Assembly (NCBI GenBank): GCA_016234735.1
Contig: JACRAN010000172.1
Location: 1 to 33,281, forward strand
Origin: Bacteroidota bacterium
Lineage (GTDB): Bacteria; Bacteroidota; Bacteroidia; Chitinophagales; Saprospiraceae
Length of the DNA: 33,281 nt
Direction: 5' to 3'
Numbering within the stretch: the first letter of the stretch is position 1; every line of letters starts with the position of its first letter. Both the position numbers and the translations under genes were made by a program. Under the pieces are notes generated by a model. It had not been told where the DNA came from, did no database searches, and was given only the letters and a program-made list of their open reading frames with translations. Below are positions 26,901 through 32,685 of the stretch, one piece after another.

Positions 26901-27591
26901 AACCCTGCAAGACCGACACACGGGTGTCGGCACCGCCGAGGCAGGAGTTGACGTTCATCACGCCCGTCATGGGAGCCACAATGGAGTACACCTGAATCGC
27001 TGTGGCATCCGTGAAGATGGAAGTACCTGAACCCGTGATAGTCGGGGCGGTGTAAGTACCCGCACCGGGCAACGGAATTTCAACCTCTAAAGCCTCACCA
27101 GCACCCGGTTGGGTGGCCGGGAAGGACGCAATTACCCCATTGACCAACTCCGCCTTGATGATGTTGCAATTATTGAGGCTCAACATCACCGCCGGAATAT
27201 TAATGGCGCAGTTTGCACCGCCCATCACAATAGTAGAGTCAGGTATTGCCGGGTTGTTGTTGCAAATAATTGCGGCAATGGCGCCAGCAGCCTGTGCATT
27301 GGCAACCTTGACGGCAAAACCGCAGACACCGCGGTCAATGAGGGCAATATTGCCAGCAATGGCGGCCCCGTTGGCAATGGTGCAGCCATTCGACACGCCC
27401 GTACCGTCGTCCACCAAAACAACAGTACCGCTTTGGCCATTCAACCAAGGCCCAAAAGCGGCATGTTTCGACAAGTAATCTCCCGCAATGCTGGCCGGGG
27501 CCGATATGGTCACGTTCTGGGCGAACGCACCAAACGACAGGCCGAGCAATAAGGCAAGGGAGCATAGTTTAGATAAGTAGCTTTTCAACAT
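23974..27591 (-). CDS. PA-domain T9SS protein with three ~199-residue lectin-like repeats
   Basis: 1205 residues. A signal peptide (MLKSYLSKLCSLALLLGLSFGAFAQ) precedes a protease-associated (PA) domain (~30-165, with GNIALIDRGVCGFAVKVANA and GAIAAIICNN). A beta-sandwich region follows, then a carbohydrate-binding-like domain (VTFTVDMTY). Next come three tandem repeats starting NAIICD/DAIICD at about 396, 595 and 793. Each contains WSTWSGAxGGPEDGI, a QDVLLLLG strand, YYN(I/F)Q, IDLDN and NxGSIDF(Y/F)S, consistent with LamG/concanavalin-like jelly rolls. A second carbohydrate-binding-like domain (VTFQVDMTW) and a T9SS sorting domain (IAPNPFSSKA to KLIVQ) end the protein. No peptidase domain is present despite the PA domain. 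A surface adhesin or substrate-binding role is inferred. Confidence 0.85.
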   Translation of the reverse strand: MLKSYLSKLCSLALLLGLSFGAFAQNVTISAPASIAGDYLSKHAAFGPWLNGQSGTVVLVDDGTGVSNGCTIANGAAIAGNIALIDRGVCGFAVKVANAQAAGAIAAIICNNNPAIPDSTIVMGGANCAINIPAVMLSLNNCNIIKAELVNGVIASFPATQPGAGEALEVEIPLPGAGTYTAPTITGSGTSIFTDATAIQVYSIVAPMTGVMNVNSCLGGADTRVSVLQGCRNALTLIDQNDDFCEFATGSDLYASNLDVIVQAGEEYLIVWDDTWEPTGFDFTVSFGPLPNVDVTFTVDMTYTAPAADGVKLVINGGAEINMTDNGDNTWSHTEPILAGTTVDFRYANGAGNVETNADLATCRTGLVGLVPVATIAYCYDDCFTCPPPTDCSNPNAIICDNFDSYAAGTTTGSNAPHWSTWSGAIGGPEDGIVSNAQFFSAPNSMLIQEGGTQDVLLLLGDRTSGVYSLSWKMYIPAGKIGYYNIQDTEIPGVQWNLEVYLGQNGANGAATPGIGIENQNNSTFAFPHDTWFDVKQVIDLDNDKATLFVDGNVATSWVYAGNIGSIDFYSANTTTNRFWVDDVLYEQLPSCRTDAIICDNFEMYPVPGFTGVDGETWWSTWSGAVGGPEDGILTNEQAYSGTTSMKVGNSGAQDVLLLLGNQTDGAYRLSWQMYIPAGSHAYYNIQNEETAGVQWNLDLYFNRNVAGAATPGVGIVVQSGTTFPVVEDAWFEVAMTIDLDNNLMSLFLDGQLLETTAYTGNIGSIDFFSVDVTNTYYIDDVEFLLLPTCDPDAIICDGLELYGPGTTTGANAPWWSTWSGAIGGPEDGIVTTATAAHGANSMVVEGTGTQDVLLLLGNRTTGSYTLSWNQFVAAGHVAYYNFQNSETAGQAWNLNVHFGNDATGATAVFGEGIIAEGALAFTYPEDTWFEVVHVIDLDNNTLDVWIDGVQVATSAAYTGNLGSIDFFSINADNLFFIDDVLFVENILPIPAIAVTFQVDMTWAIEQGKPVVGVKIAGNFTTNGASVPDWDPPSSPAFTAIGNDIYEVTIEFPATSVGQTLQYKFLNTATSWGDCGDEQECLAANATCTTIPDNRTLVIPATDLSFCYTYNTCEGCNLPNSTRERLDIPMTIAPNPFSSKAIVTFSAPLVDAEARLTTMTGQLVRTYQVNGSQLTIEKDALLPGMYFFNVVTENGVSAAEKLIVQ
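24630..26406 (-). repeat. Three tandem ~597-base coding repeats
   Basis: Repeat units begin at the (N/D)AIICD codons at 26406, 25809 and 25215, giving spacings of 597 and 594 bases (199 and 198 codons). The third unit runs to about 24630. The WSTWSGA segment is also closely similar at DNA level between the units (near 26320, 25725 and 25128), suggesting fairly recent duplication or conversion. Confidence 0.85.
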
Positions 27592-28009
27592 AATTCAATT
27601 TTTTAAGTGAAACAATGAAATATCCCAAAGAATATGTCGGCTTGCGACGACAGTAAAGTTGGCAAAAAAATCCGGCAGCACCGCCGCTTTCCCCGGCCTC
27701 AATTTTCACACCTGCACGTCTGAATCCGGCTTTGTCGGCTGCTTTGCAATTCGACCGGCGAACTGCGTTCGCCCGTGCAAACTCAACAGGGTCCAGTGCC
27801 TTGCTTTCTTTGTTGACCTGCCAGGCTGAAGGTTGCTTGAAACGGGGAAGAAACTGCAAAATGATTGGCCCAACGAAGATGCGCCTGTGAATTACCCGAT
27901 GTGCTGTGGCCTTTTTTCATACGGTGTTGGGCAGTGCGTTGTTTTTCAATGTCGAGGCGCTAAAATAGACAGATTTTGCTTTCAAGGGGAAAAATCGCTT
28001 GTTAAAAAT
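27592..28009. other. Intergenic region, no gene supported
   Basis: About 418 bases between the PA-domain gene start and the glycerate kinase stop, both on the minus strand. Short open frames have no recognisable product. No TAnnTTTG box was found in good position. A 12-base motif shared with the leader of the CBM48/HhH gene lies at 27602-27613. Confidence 0.45.
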
Positions 28010-29140
28010 TCATCCCGAATATTTTCCTCTGTACAAATCCATGATTTTCAGAACATTGTAAGCTAAATTTTCCAGCCCTTTTTTGGTGGAAACGAGGGCC
28101 TCCGGCAAGGTTTGGGGTTTGCTCAGGAGCGAAAACGCCGCCCGGAGGCCGATGCCCGCCACTTCCTCCGGCAATGCTTCGACGGCCCCGCAGAGGGCAA
28201 CGACCGGCACCCCGTACCGGGCCGCTTTTTGGCAGATGCCCCGCACCGTTTTCCCGTGCAGCGTCTGCCCGTCGAGCCTGCCTTCGCCAGTGATGACGAG
28301 GTCTGTTTTTTTCAAGACCTCCTCAAAACCAGTGAGTTGCATCACCGTTTCGACCCCAGACCGGAGCGTGGCACCGAGGAAGGCCATCGCCCCGGCACCC
28401 AGCCCGCCCGCTGCACCTGCACCGGGGATTTCGGCGAAATCCTGACCAAAATGCGCCGATAATTTCTTCGAAAAATGCAGCATCCCCGCTTCCAGCAGTG
28501 CTACCGCTGCGTCGTCAGCGCCTTTTTGGCGGGCGTACACCTGCGCTGCTCCCTGCGCGCCGGTGAGCGGGTTGTCAACGTCGCAGACGATTTCGGATTT
28601 CGGAATTCGGATTTCGGATTTTTGGAGTGTTTCGACTTTGCCCAAGTTTTCACCGGTTGGGGCCAGTTCTTCGCCGTTTTTTGACAAAAAATGCCAACCC
28701 AGTGCCGCTGCCATGCCCATGCCCGCATCGTTGGTGGCGCTGCCGCCGATGCCGAGCAGGATTTTTTTTGCCCCCCGACCGATGGCATGGCGGATGAGTT
28801 GCCCGGTGCCGAAAGTGCTGGTTTTCAACGGGTTGCGTTCTTCCGGGCGGAGGAGTTGCAGCCCCGATGCCTGTGCCATCTCGATGAAAGCCATTTCACC
28901 GCTCAAAAAATACCGTGCCTCCACGGGCCGCAGGAGCGGGTCGGCGACGGTGCAGGTCACCATTTCGCCCGGCAGGTGCCAGGCGAGGATTTCCGCCGTG
29001 CCATCGCCGCCGTCGGCCATCGGGAACAGCACCGTTTCGACCTCCGGCCTCGCCAGCAGGATGCCCCGCTGAATGGCTATGCAGACCTCCGGGGCGGACA
29101 GTGCATCCTTGAAAGAATCGGGGGCGATGAGGATTTTCAT
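28010..29140 (-). CDS. glxK: Glycerate 2-kinase (GlxK/GarK family)
   Basis: 376 residues, near the family's usual ~380. The start MKILIAPDSFKDALSA is diagnostic, followed by ADGGDGTAEIL, GLQLL, STFGTGQLI, LGIGGSATNDAGMGMAAALG, CDVDNPLTGAQGAA, the glycine-rich GAGAAGGLGAGAMAF, and TGEGRLDGQT. The cytoplasmic enzyme phosphorylates D-glycerate with ATP to 2-phosphoglycerate, feeding glyoxylate or serine breakdown into glycolysis. An oddity is residues ~174-184 (KSEIRIPKSEI), encoded by a heptanucleotide array in the loop before CDVDNPL. The start codon is inside a 10-bp inverted repeat, directly after the terminator of the upstream gene, so the gene is probably expressed separately from it. Confidence 0.92.
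   Translation of the reverse strand: MKILIAPDSFKDALSAPEVCIAIQRGILLARPEVETVLFPMADGGDGTAEILAWHLPGEMVTCTVADPLLRPVEARYFLSGEMAFIEMAQASGLQLLRPEERNPLKTSTFGTGQLIRHAIGRGAKKILLGIGGSATNDAGMGMAAALGWHFLSKNGEELAPTGENLGKVETLQKSEIRIPKSEIVCDVDNPLTGAQGAAQVYARQKGADDAAVALLEAGMLHFSKKLSAHFGQDFAEIPGAGAAGGLGAGAMAFLGATLRSGVETVMQLTGFEEVLKKTDLVITGEGRLDGQTLHGKTVRGICQKAARYGVPVVALCGAVEALPEEVAGIGLRAAFSLLSKPQTLPEALVSTKKGLENLAYNVLKIMDLYRGKYSG
28589..28623. repeat. Heptanucleotide array inside the glycerate kinase gene
   Basis: Four consecutive 7-base units GATTTCG, GATTTCG, GAATTCG, GATTTCG (28589-28616) are followed by a decayed fifth (GATTTTT). In the coding frame they give KSEIRIPKSEI, a peptide of the kind known from repeat-derived insertions in several bacterial phyla. 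Confidence 0.85.
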
Positions 29141-29159
29141 TTCACAAATGAAATGAAAA
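29134..29159. repeat. Inverted repeat over the glycerate kinase start codon
   Basis: TTTTCATTTC (29134-29143) and GAAATGAAAA (29150-29159) form a perfect 10-bp stem with a six-base loop. The ATG at 29138-29140 is in one arm, so the hairpin could hide the start codon in the mRNA. Confidence 0.6.
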
Positions 29160-29188
29160 AAGGGCTAACCCGGCTGCCGGATCAACCC
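29156..29188 (-). terminator. Rho-independent terminator after the persulfide dioxygenase gene
   Basis: On the minus strand, GGGTTGATCCGG (29188-29177) pairs with CCGGGTTAGCCC (29173-29162) through 12 pairs, some of them G-U, around a three-base loop, followed by six T. It lies 119 bases after the stop at 29307 and just before the glycerate kinase start. Confidence 0.75.
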
Positions 29189-29238
29189 TCCCAAGAAAAT
29201 CGTACAACTTATTCTGTCTTTCATTTCATCGAAACAAC

Positions 29239-29292
29239 TTGTGCTGGCGACTTTAGTCGCCGAAGCAACGGCGACTAAAGTCGCCGGTACAA
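29239..29292. repeat. REP-like double palindrome
   Basis: GGCGACTTTAGTCGCCG (29246-29262) and its exact reverse complement (29269-29285) are separated by six bases. Each arm is itself a palindrome (GGCGACT-TT-AGTCGCC). Flanking TTGT and ACAA extend the symmetry. The form is typical of REP/BIME elements. Confidence 0.8.
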
Positions 29293-29306
29293 GTACAAGT
29301 AGAGAA

Positions 29307-30719
29307 TCACAACTCCGTCATCTGTTCGACAAAGGCCGTCCGCTGAAGGTCGGTTTCCTTCAGTTCCTTGAAGCCACCGGCGATGTCCACCAGGTCGGTG
29401 AACCCCCTCGATTTCAGGATGGAAGCAGCAATGACCGACCGATAACCCCCTGCGCAATACATGTAGTATTTTTTGCTCCGGTCGAGTTGCGTCCTATTTT
29501 TATTGATAAAATCGAGGGGGAAATTCAGGGCACCGACGATGTGTTGGGCATTGAATTCACTGGCCTTCCGAACGTCGAGCAGGTCAACTTTCCCTTTTTT
29601 GAAAAGCCCGGCAAACTCCCCGGCAGTCAACTGAGGCAGGGTGTCCACGTCTTCACCTGTATTTTTCCAGGCTTCGAAACCACCTTCGAGGTAGCCGATG
29701 GGGTTGTCGTAGCCCACCCGTGCGAGACGGTCCACCACTTCGTTTTCACGGCCTGCTTCGCAAACGAACAAAATCGGCTGTTTCAGGTCGGGAATGAGCG
29801 CACCCACCCATGGGGCAAAATCGCCTTCCACGCCAATAAAAATGGAGCCGGGAATGAAGCCTTTGACAAAAACATCCTGGTGGCGGGTATCAAGTACCAG
29901 TGCCTCTGCGCCTTCCCAGGCCGCCTTGAAAGCCCGCACACTGAGTGCCTGCAAGCCCTGTCGGCGCACCTCGTCGATGCTGGCGTAGCCCATTTTATTC
30001 ATCACCGCATTTTTCGGGAAATACTGTGGCGGATCAACGAGGCCGGTCGTCACTTCCTTCACGAATTCCGCACGGGTCATGTCGGCCCGCAGGGCGTAGT
30101 TCAGTTTTTTCTGATCGCCGAGCGTGCCCTGGGTTTCCTTGCTCATTTTTTTGCCACAGGCCGAACCGGCACCGTGACCGGGATACACCACCACCTCGTC
30201 GGCCAACGGCATGATCTTGTTGCGGAGCGAATCGAACAGGTAGCCCGCCAGGTCTTCCCGCGTCAGTTCGCCTTGTTTGATGGCCAGGTCGGGACGGCCC
30301 ACATCGCCGAGGAACAGCGTGTCGCCGGTGAAAACGGCGTAGTCCTTCCCGTTTTCGTCGCGGAGCAGGAAGCTGGAACTCTCCATCGTGTGGCCAGGCG
30401 TGTGCAAAACCTGGATGGTGACGTTGCCGACTTTCAGCACTTCGCCGTCTTTCGCCACGTGGGCCTTGAAGTTCGGTTGGGCGGTCGGGCCGTAAACGAT
30501 GGCAGCGCTGGTTTTCTTCGCCAGGTCGAGGTGGCCGGAAACGAAGTCGGCGTGGAAGTGGGTTTCCAGCACGTATTTGATGGTGGCGTTGTCGGCTTTG
30601 GCCCGCTCGATGTAGGGTTCGGTGTCACGCAGCGGGTCGATGACCACTGCTTCCCCGTTGCTTTCGATGTAGTAGGCAGCTTCCGCCAGGCATCCGGTAT
30701 ATAATTGTTCAACTTTCAT
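29307..30719 (-). CDS. Persulfide dioxygenase-rhodanese fusion (ETHE1-like MBL fold, two rhodanese domains)
   Basis: 470 residues, no signal peptide. Residues ~1-240 are an ETHE1-type metallo-beta-lactamase fold: THFHADFVSGH (H54, H56, D58), HTPGHT (H110) and TGDTLF (D133). H54, H110 and D133 fit the mononuclear iron site of persulfide dioxygenases. Two rhodanese domains follow, ~265-355 with cysteine C320 (CEAGRENEV) and ~360-460 with C422 (CAGGYRS). The family oxidises glutathione or other low-molecular-weight persulfides to sulfite, and the rhodanese part moves sulfane sulfur, often to thiosulfate. The cytoplasmic role would be sulfide detoxification. The first rhodanese loop (CEAGREN) is unlike the standard CxxGxR loop of the second, so it may differ in activity. 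Confidence 0.9.
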   Translation of the reverse strand: MKVEQLYTGCLAEAAYYIESNGEAVVIDPLRDTEPYIERAKADNATIKYVLETHFHADFVSGHLDLAKKTSAAIVYGPTAQPNFKAHVAKDGEVLKVGNVTIQVLHTPGHTMESSSFLLRDENGKDYAVFTGDTLFLGDVGRPDLAIKQGELTREDLAGYLFDSLRNKIMPLADEVVVYPGHGAGSACGKKMSKETQGTLGDQKKLNYALRADMTRAEFVKEVTTGLVDPPQYFPKNAVMNKMGYASIDEVRRQGLQALSVRAFKAAWEGAEALVLDTRHQDVFVKGFIPGSIFIGVEGDFAPWVGALIPDLKQPILFVCEAGRENEVVDRLARVGYDNPIGYLEGGFEAWKNTGEDVDTLPQLTAGEFAGLFKKGKVDLLDVRKASEFNAQHIVGALNFPLDFINKNRTQLDRSKKYYMYCAGGYRSVIAASILKSRGFTDLVDIAGGFKELKETDLQRTAFVEQMTEL

Positions 30720-30750
30720 GTTGGAATAAATTTAAGAAGTGAAAAAAATG

Positions 30751-30969
30751 AAATTTTCTGACTGTAACGGATTGTAGTGATGCCCGTTCCGGAGGAACGA
30801 AATCTTTGTAGAATCGTCGTTCAAACCTGTTTTCCAGTTCCGTAGGAACGGTATTTTGCTCGGAATATGCCGTTCCTACGGAACGGACAATGAAAAAACT
30901 GCAAATTCTACAAAGATGCCGTCCCGCTGGGACACTATCACCATAATCCGTTACAATCAGGAAATTTTA
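30751..30969. mobile_element. MITE-like nested inverted-repeat element
   Basis: The outer ends AAATTTTCTGACTGTAACGG (from 30751) and, in reverse complement, AAATTTCCTGATTGTAACGG (from 30969) match at 18 of 20 bases. The similarity continues inward through GAT.GTGAT and ATCTTTGTAGAAT on both arms. The middle holds GTTCCGTAGGAACGG (30837-30851) and its exact inverse (30870-30886 region), each arm again palindromic. It encodes nothing recognisable. It is upstream of the persulfide dioxygenase gene. Confidence 0.7.
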
Positions 30970-31109
30970 ATGCAGGTCATGCTTCCCGTGAGGCGTGTTT
31001 TTTTTTGACAAAATCACTTACGGGCACCGCCCTGAACAGGGCCTTGCGCATGGTTGCAAAAGTCGTTTCATGTACCTTGTTTTTTCGATGACAAACCACA
31101 ATCCCCTCC

Positions 31110-31123
31110 TTGATTTTTGTCAG
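31110..31123. promoter_or_regulatory. FNR/CRP-family-like site 1
   Basis: TTGAT-TTTT-GTCAG matches the FNR-type TTGAT-N4-ATCAA pattern at 8 of 10 fixed positions. Confidence 0.3.
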
Positions 31124-31138
31124 GTTTGGAACTGGCGG

Positions 31139-31152
31139 TTGATAAAAATGAC
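31139..31152. promoter_or_regulatory. FNR/CRP-family-like site 2
   Basis: TTGAT-AAAA-ATGAC, centred 29 bases after site 1. The left half is perfect and the right half is partial. Part of it (GTTGATAAAAAT) is the exact inverse of site 3. Confidence 0.3.
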
Positions 31153-31222
31153 GGGACAAAAATGAGCACACCGGGCATGACCGTTCAGTGACCAACATCA
31201 CGCAGGGAGGGAGTAGGTTTCG

Positions 31223-31236
31223 GTGATTTTTATCAA
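31223..31236. promoter_or_regulatory. FNR/CRP-family-like site 3
   Basis: GTGAT-TTTT-ATCAA matches at 9 of 10 fixed positions and contains the same core as the site at 6416-6429. It lies just after the Nudix gene's stop, on the side facing the persulfide dioxygenase gene. Confidence 0.4.
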
Positions 31237-31261
31237 CAAATGAAAGTGTGCCTGGAAACTA

Positions 31262-31789
31262 TCAAATGGAGCCGACATGCACCTGCGGGACGCCCGATTT
31301 CCGGTCTTCAAAAAAACGCTGCAACGCAAACACCGACGAGGCAAATGCGATTTCGTCCCAGGGGATTTCCTCCTCCGAAAACAACCTCGATTCCAGCGTC
31401 TCCTCCCCCACCCCGAACTGGCCGTCCACCAGCTCGCCGAGGAACTGGATGTACACGTGGTGGAAGTTGGTGAAGGTGAAAATCGTGTGCAGCCGAAGCT
31501 GGTGTACCTGCGCCTCGGCCTCCTCCTGCACCTCCCGGATGGCACCGGCTTCCACCGATTCACCGATTTCGAGGAACCCGGCAGGCACGTTCCAAAGTCC
31601 CTGCCTCGGCTCGATGGCCCGGCGGCACAGCAGCACTTTGTCCTCCCACATGGGCAGGCATCCGGCGATGATTTTGGGGTTGTGGTAATGCACGGTGCCG
31701 CAGGCACCGCACACCTGCCGGAGGCGGTTGTCGCCCGGCGGCACCCGCCAGGAAATTTGCGGCGAGCCGCAGTTGGAGCAGTAGTTCAT
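31262..31789 (-). CDS. Nudix hydrolase with N-terminal zinc ribbon (NudC-like)
   Basis: 175 residues. A C4 zinc ribbon (C4, C7, C27, C30) is followed by a Nudix domain with box G71 to E92: GFLEIGE then REVQEEAE. The catalytic REUXEE glutamates are intact; the usual glycine after EE is glutamate here. The arrangement resembles the C-terminal half of NudC, an NADH pyrophosphatase and RNA NAD-decapping enzyme, but is shorter and lacks the long NudC N-terminal domain. The hydrolysed compound (NAD(H), ADP-ribose or another nucleotide diphosphate) is uncertain. It starts 8 bases after kdsB's stop and the two are probably co-transcribed, with a strong hairpin between them. Confidence 0.88.
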   Translation of the reverse strand: MNYCSNCGSPQISWRVPPGDNRLRQVCGACGTVHYHNPKIIAGCLPMWEDKVLLCRRAIEPRQGLWNVPAGFLEIGESVEAGAIREVQEEAEAQVHQLRLHTIFTFTNFHHVYIQFLGELVDGQFGVGEETLESRLFSEEEIPWDEIAFASSVFALQRFFEDRKSGVPQVHVGSI

Positions 31790-31797
31790 GATGAGGG

Positions 31798-31856
31798 TTA
31801 TGAGTTATGAGTTATGGGTGAACGAGTGGCGAGCCATAACTCATAACTCATAACTC
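31798..31856. repeat. 20-bp perfect hairpin of heptanucleotide units at the kdsB 3' end
   Basis: TTATGAG units (31798-31817) pair perfectly over 20 bp with CATAACT units (31834-31853). Both arms are built from a 7-base unit, about three copies each. The kdsB stop codon (31798-31800) and its last ~17 codons lie inside the structure. Confidence 0.9.
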
Positions 31857-32589
31857 TTTCAAGGTCAGCCGGTGAATCAATCGAGATGTTTTCAAATTCC
31901 GTGAGGGCGATGCCAATCGGGTAGCCATTTTCCAGCCACCGCAACTGCTCCAGCGACTCGGCCAGTTCGAGGCGGGCGGGCGGCAGGGCGGCCACTGCGA
32001 GCAACGCCTCCCGGCGGAAGGCGTAGAGGCCGATGTGCTTGTAAAATCCGGTCTGCGGCAGCCAATTTTCCGGCGGAAAATTCCGCAAAAACGGCACCGG
32101 CGAACGGCTGAAGTACAACGCCCGGTGGTTTTTGTCAAAAACGACTTTCACCACGTTGGGGTTTTGGAGGTCAGTCTGCTCTTCAATTCGCTTCGCAAGC
32201 GTGGCGATGGGGCAGTCGGGGTGTTGGGTCAAAAACGCCACCGCCTCGTCGATTTGCGCCGGTTGGATGAACGGCTCGTCGCCCTGCACATTCACAACTA
32301 TCTGAAAATCAGCGAATTCCGGCAGTGCTGCCACCTCCGCACAGCGGTCGGTGCCGGAGGAGTGAGCGGGGGAAGTCATCATCACCGCACCGCCAAAACT
32401 TTTCACCTGGTCAAAAATACGTTCGTCGTCGGTGGCCACCACCACGCAACTGAGCATGGATTTTGCGGCCTGTTCGTACACCCGCTGCACCATCGTTTTC
32501 CCCGAAATCAGCGCCAGGGGCTTGCCGGGAAACCGGGTGGACGCAAATCGGGCGGGGATGATTCCGAGCGAATTTGTAATTTTGGCCAT
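31798..32589 (-). CDS. kdsB: 3-deoxy-manno-octulosonate cytidylyltransferase (CMP-Kdo synthetase)
   Basis: 263 residues from the ATG at 32589 ([19 protein letters not shown]); the longer in-frame start adds residues read out of a repeat. Motifs [15 protein letters not shown] (nucleotide-binding start), [28 protein letters not shown] and [15 protein letters not shown] are those of KdsB. The cytoplasmic enzyme activates Kdo with CTP for the lipopolysaccharide inner core, so the organism makes Kdo-containing LPS. The C-terminus after DSPADLERV runs into a repeat-encoded tail ([17 protein letters not shown]) that is unlikely to be ancestral. The Nudix gene follows 8 bases on. The gene is divergent from the LysM gene across a second heptamer inverted repeat. 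Confidence 0.93.
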   Translation of the reverse strand: MAKITNSLGIIPARFASTRFPGKPLALISGKTMVQRVYEQAAKSMLSCVVVATDDERIFDQVKSFGGAVMMTSPAHSSGTDRCAEVAALPEFADFQIVVNVQGDEPFIQPAQIDEAVAFLTQHPDCPIATLAKRIEEQTDLQNPNVVKVVFDKNHRALYFSRSPVPFLRNFPPENWLPQTGFYKHIGLYAFRREALLAVAALPPARLELAESLEQLRWLENGYPIGIALTEFENISIDSPADLERVMSYELWLATRSPITHNS

Positions 32590-32607
32590 GAAATGAACGG
32601 CAGACGA

Positions 32608-32679
32608 CGGACGGTGAACGGTGGACGGTAGGCAACTGCCGAAGCAGCCGTCCGCCGTCAACCGTCAACCGTCAACCGT
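32608..32679. repeat. Inverted heptanucleotide arrays between kdsB and the LysM gene
   Basis: Left arm: ACGGTGA, ACGGTGG, ACGGTAG (32611-32631). Right arm: CCGTCAA three times (32655-32675) plus CCGT. The arms are roughly reverse complements, so an imperfect hairpin can form. It fills most of the 96-base gap between the divergent start codons, where the promoters of both genes should be. Confidence 0.85.
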
Positions 32680-32685
32680 TTAAAA

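Larger units (their letters stand above)
30970..31261. other. Intergenic stretch with FNR-like sites, no gene supported
   Basis: A 74-codon frame on the minus strand (30977-31201) has no recognisable product or start context, and I do not call it. The stretch contains three similar TTGAT-N4-ATCAA-like palindromes, listed separately. Confidence 0.45.

Noticed and set aside
30977-31201. 74-codon minus-strand frame between the Nudix and persulfide dioxygenase genes
   Set aside because: No recognisable domain and no ribosome-binding context. It overlaps candidate regulatory palindromes. I could not link it to a transposase remnant.
31798-31856. The kdsB-Nudix hairpin as a rho-independent terminator
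   Set aside because: It has no T run directly after either arm, is AT-rich and is made of heptamer units; it is better described as a repeat, though it may still affect transcription.
32590-32661. Longer N-terminus for KdsB
   Set aside because: The extra residues are read from the heptamer repeat, and the ATG at 32589 leads straight into the conserved IPARF motif.
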